Assembly: GCA_016124535.1 (NCBI GenBank)
Contig: WGNK01000003.1
Span: 164,001-228,000, forward strand
DNA: 64,000 nucleotides
From: Azospirillum sp.
GTDB taxonomy: Bacteria > Pseudomonadota > Alphaproteobacteria > Azospirillales > Azospirillaceae
Reading direction: 5' to 3'
Below, in pieces: positions 62,634 through 64,000 of the stretch (positions are counted from its first letter, which is position 1; each line of letters opens with the position of its first letter). The position numbers and the translations under genes are program-made. The notes under the pieces were generated by a model, which did not search any database, was not told the origin of the DNA, and saw only the letters and a list, made by a program, of their open reading frames with translations.

Positions 62634-64000
62634 CTACGGCAGCAGCTTGCCGGGATTCATCAGGCCTTCGGGGTCAAACGCGCGTTTGATCCGGTGCATC
62701 AGCTCGATTTCCAGCGGGCTCTTCATGCGCTGGAGCTCCTGGCGCTTGATCCGGCCGATTCCGTGTTCGGCGCTGATCGAACCGTCGAGCGCCAGCACGA
62801 TATCGTTGACCGCGGTCTGGATTTCGTCCCAGCGCGCCATGAAACCGGCGGTGTCGGCGCCTTCCGGCTGGTTCATGTTGAAATGGATGTTGCCGTCGCC
62901 GACATGGCCGAACGCGATTACCCGTACGCCGGGGATCAGCGCTTCGACCGCCGCGGTGGCACGGGTGATGAATTCGGCAACCTTCGACACCGGGACCGCG
63001 ATGTCGTTCTTGAGCGACCCGCCCTCGTGTTTCTGGGCCTCGACGATCGCCTCGCGGATCAGCCAGAACGCACTCGCCTGGGCCTGGCTGGCCGCGATCA
63101 CCGCATCGAGCACCAGACCTTGCTCCATCGCCTCGCCCAGCGCGGTTTCGAAGGTTTCGCGGAACTGGTCGTTCACCGTGCCGGCGGCGACTTCGGTCAG
63201 GACGTACCAGTCGTGACGATCCGCCAGCGGGTCGATCACGCCCTCGACATGGGCCAGGGCGAAATCCAGGCCCAGCCGCGGAATCAGCTCGAACACCGCG
63301 ACCCCGTCGCCGGTCGCCGCGCGCAGAGCCGCCAGCAGGGCAATCGCGGCGCTGGGGTCGGCGACCGCGAGGAAGGCGCTCTCGACCTGGCGCGGTTTGG
63401 GGAACAGCTTTACCACCGCGGCGGTGATCACGCCGAGGGTGCCTTCCGAGCCGATCAGCAGCTGTTTCAGGTCATAGCCGGTATTGTCCTTCCGCAGACG
63501 GCGCAGCCCGTTCCACACCCGGCCATCGGGCAGCACCGCCTCGATCCCGAGCACCAGGTCGCGGGTATTGCCGTAGCGCACGGTCAGCATGCCGCCGGCA
63601 TTGCTGGCGATCGCCCCACCGATCTGGGCGGTGCCGTCGGCGCCGAAGGCCAGCGGGAAGCGGCGGTCGGCGGCATCGGCGGCGTCTTGCAAGGTGGCGA
63701 GGATGCAGCCGGCGTCAACGGTCATGGTGTAGTTGAGCGGGTCCAGATCGCGGATGCGGTTCATCCGCGACAGGCACAGTACGACCTCGGTGCCGTGCTC
63801 GAACGGGATCGAGCCGCCGACCAGGCTGGTATTGCCGCCCTGGGGCACCACCGCGAGCCCGGCTTCGGCACAGATGCCGACCACCGCCGCGACCTCGGCG
63901 GTCGAACTCGGGCGCACCACCAGCGGTGCTGCGCCGCGGAAGCGGCCCCGCCATTCGGTCAGGTAGGGCGCCATTTCGGTCGGCTCGGCGATCCAGCCTT
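62634..64000 (-). CDS. FAD-linked 2-hydroxyacid dehydrogenase (GlcD/LDHD/D2HGDH family), 5' end beyond window
   Basis: A flavoprotein of the VAO/GlcD family oxidising a D-2-hydroxyacid (lactate or 2-hydroxyglutarate type). FAD-binding motifs [17 protein letters not shown] and [32 protein letters not shown] are clear, as are [22 protein letters not shown] and [13 protein letters not shown]. The C-terminal [15 protein letters not shown] and [14 protein letters not shown] complete it. The frame continues upstream of the in-frame ATG at 63974 to the window edge ([19 protein letters not shown]), the normal family sequence, so the gene is cut off here. Confidence 0.9.
   Translation of the reverse strand, partial: GWIAEPTEMAPYLTEWRGRFRGAAPLVVRPSSTAEVAAVVGICAEAGLAVVPQGGNTSLVGGSIPFEHGTEVVLCLSRMNRIRDLDPLNYTMTVDAGCILATLQDAADAADRRFPLAFGADGTAQIGGAIASNAGGMLTVRYGNTRDLVLGIEAVLPDGRVWNGLRRLRKDNTGYDLKQLLIGSEGTLGVITAAVVKLFPKPRQVESAFLAVADPSAAIALLAALRAATGDGVAVFELIPRLGLDFALAHVEGVIDPLADRHDWYVLTEVAAGTVNDQFRETFETALGEAMEQGLVLDAVIAASQAQASAFWLIREAIVEAQKHEGGSLKNDIAVPVSKVAEFITRATAAVEALIPGVRVIAFGHVGDGNIHFNMNQPEGADTAGFMARWDEIQTAVNDIVLALDGSISAEHGIGRIKRQELQRMKSPLEIELMHRIKRAFDPEGLMNPGKLLP

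Noticed and set aside
1..64000. Mobile elements, CRISPR arrays, prophage or defence islands
   Set aside because: I found no transposase or integrase frames, no regularly spaced repeats and no attachment-site duplications. Every large gene has a chromosomal-core or metabolic assignment or is a small unknown.

Overview
This window is high-GC (roughly two thirds G+C by eye) and densely coded. It looks like a chromosomal segment of an alphaproteobacterium, most likely near the Rhodospirillales. The evidence is the gene content: a class III-type PHA synthase with phaA and phaB, a sufBCDSUTA operon led by an Rrf2 regulator, a hemE-hemH-hemJ-rho run, secB next to a Tim44-domain gene and mltA, a thrB-rnhA pair, and a fadB with the dehydrogenase half first. 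The genus cannot be fixed from the sequence. I saw no insertion sequence, prophage, CRISPR array, tRNA or rRNA.

The most important landmark is a non-coding stretch at 23404-23813 between the pyruvate-phosphate-dikinase regulator gene (ppsR, DUF299) and hemE. This is the neighbourhood of the chromosomal origin in Caulobacter and Rickettsia. The stretch holds DnaA-box-like 9-mers, inverted repeats and one short AT-rich tract, so I read it as oriC. Genes to its right, up to 51111, lie almost all on the + strand (21 of 23). Genes to its left are mixed with a minus majority (14 of 24), which is partly what replication-biased orientation predicts.

Left of the origin the layout is: PHA storage genes (58-3802); a Nudix hydrolase; a signalling block (HD-GYP protein with an eroded receiver, LuxR-type response regulator, secreted protein of unknown function, CHASE2 adenylate cyclase); the SUF iron-sulfur operon on the minus strand (9671-16434) with its own promoter; a small membrane protein with a PP2C-like phosphatase; then an FkbM methyltransferase, a branched-chain aminotransferase, a methyltransferase, a Gate-domain membrane protein and ppsR.

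Right of the origin: haem synthesis and rho; secB divergent from timA-mltA; a fused hydantoinase/5-oxoprolinase; homoserine kinase and RNase HI; a MerR regulator heading a beta-oxidation operon (thiolase, FadB, acyl-CoA dehydrogenase); a PAS protein, purB, a candidate small RNA and msrP. Next comes a four-gene 2-oxoacid oxidoreductase operon whose last gene fuses a GltD-like flavoprotein to a ferredoxin domain. After a terminator shared by convergent genes, the minus strand carries a TPR/glycosyltransferase-like protein, a nucleoside-salvage cluster (deoC, an unknown 97-residue protein, two Bmp-family permeases, a GlpX-like protein with altered catalytic residues), pnuC-folK, and the queuosine genes queG-queF-tgt-queA. 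rpmB sits on the + strand among these. A partial FAD-linked hydroxyacid dehydrogenase runs off the right end.

The less explained parts are the GlpX-like protein, the fused oxidoreductase subunit with a long hairpin upstream of its operon, the folded element downstream of purB, and the origin region. No wholly unknown multi-gene defence or mobile system is visible.
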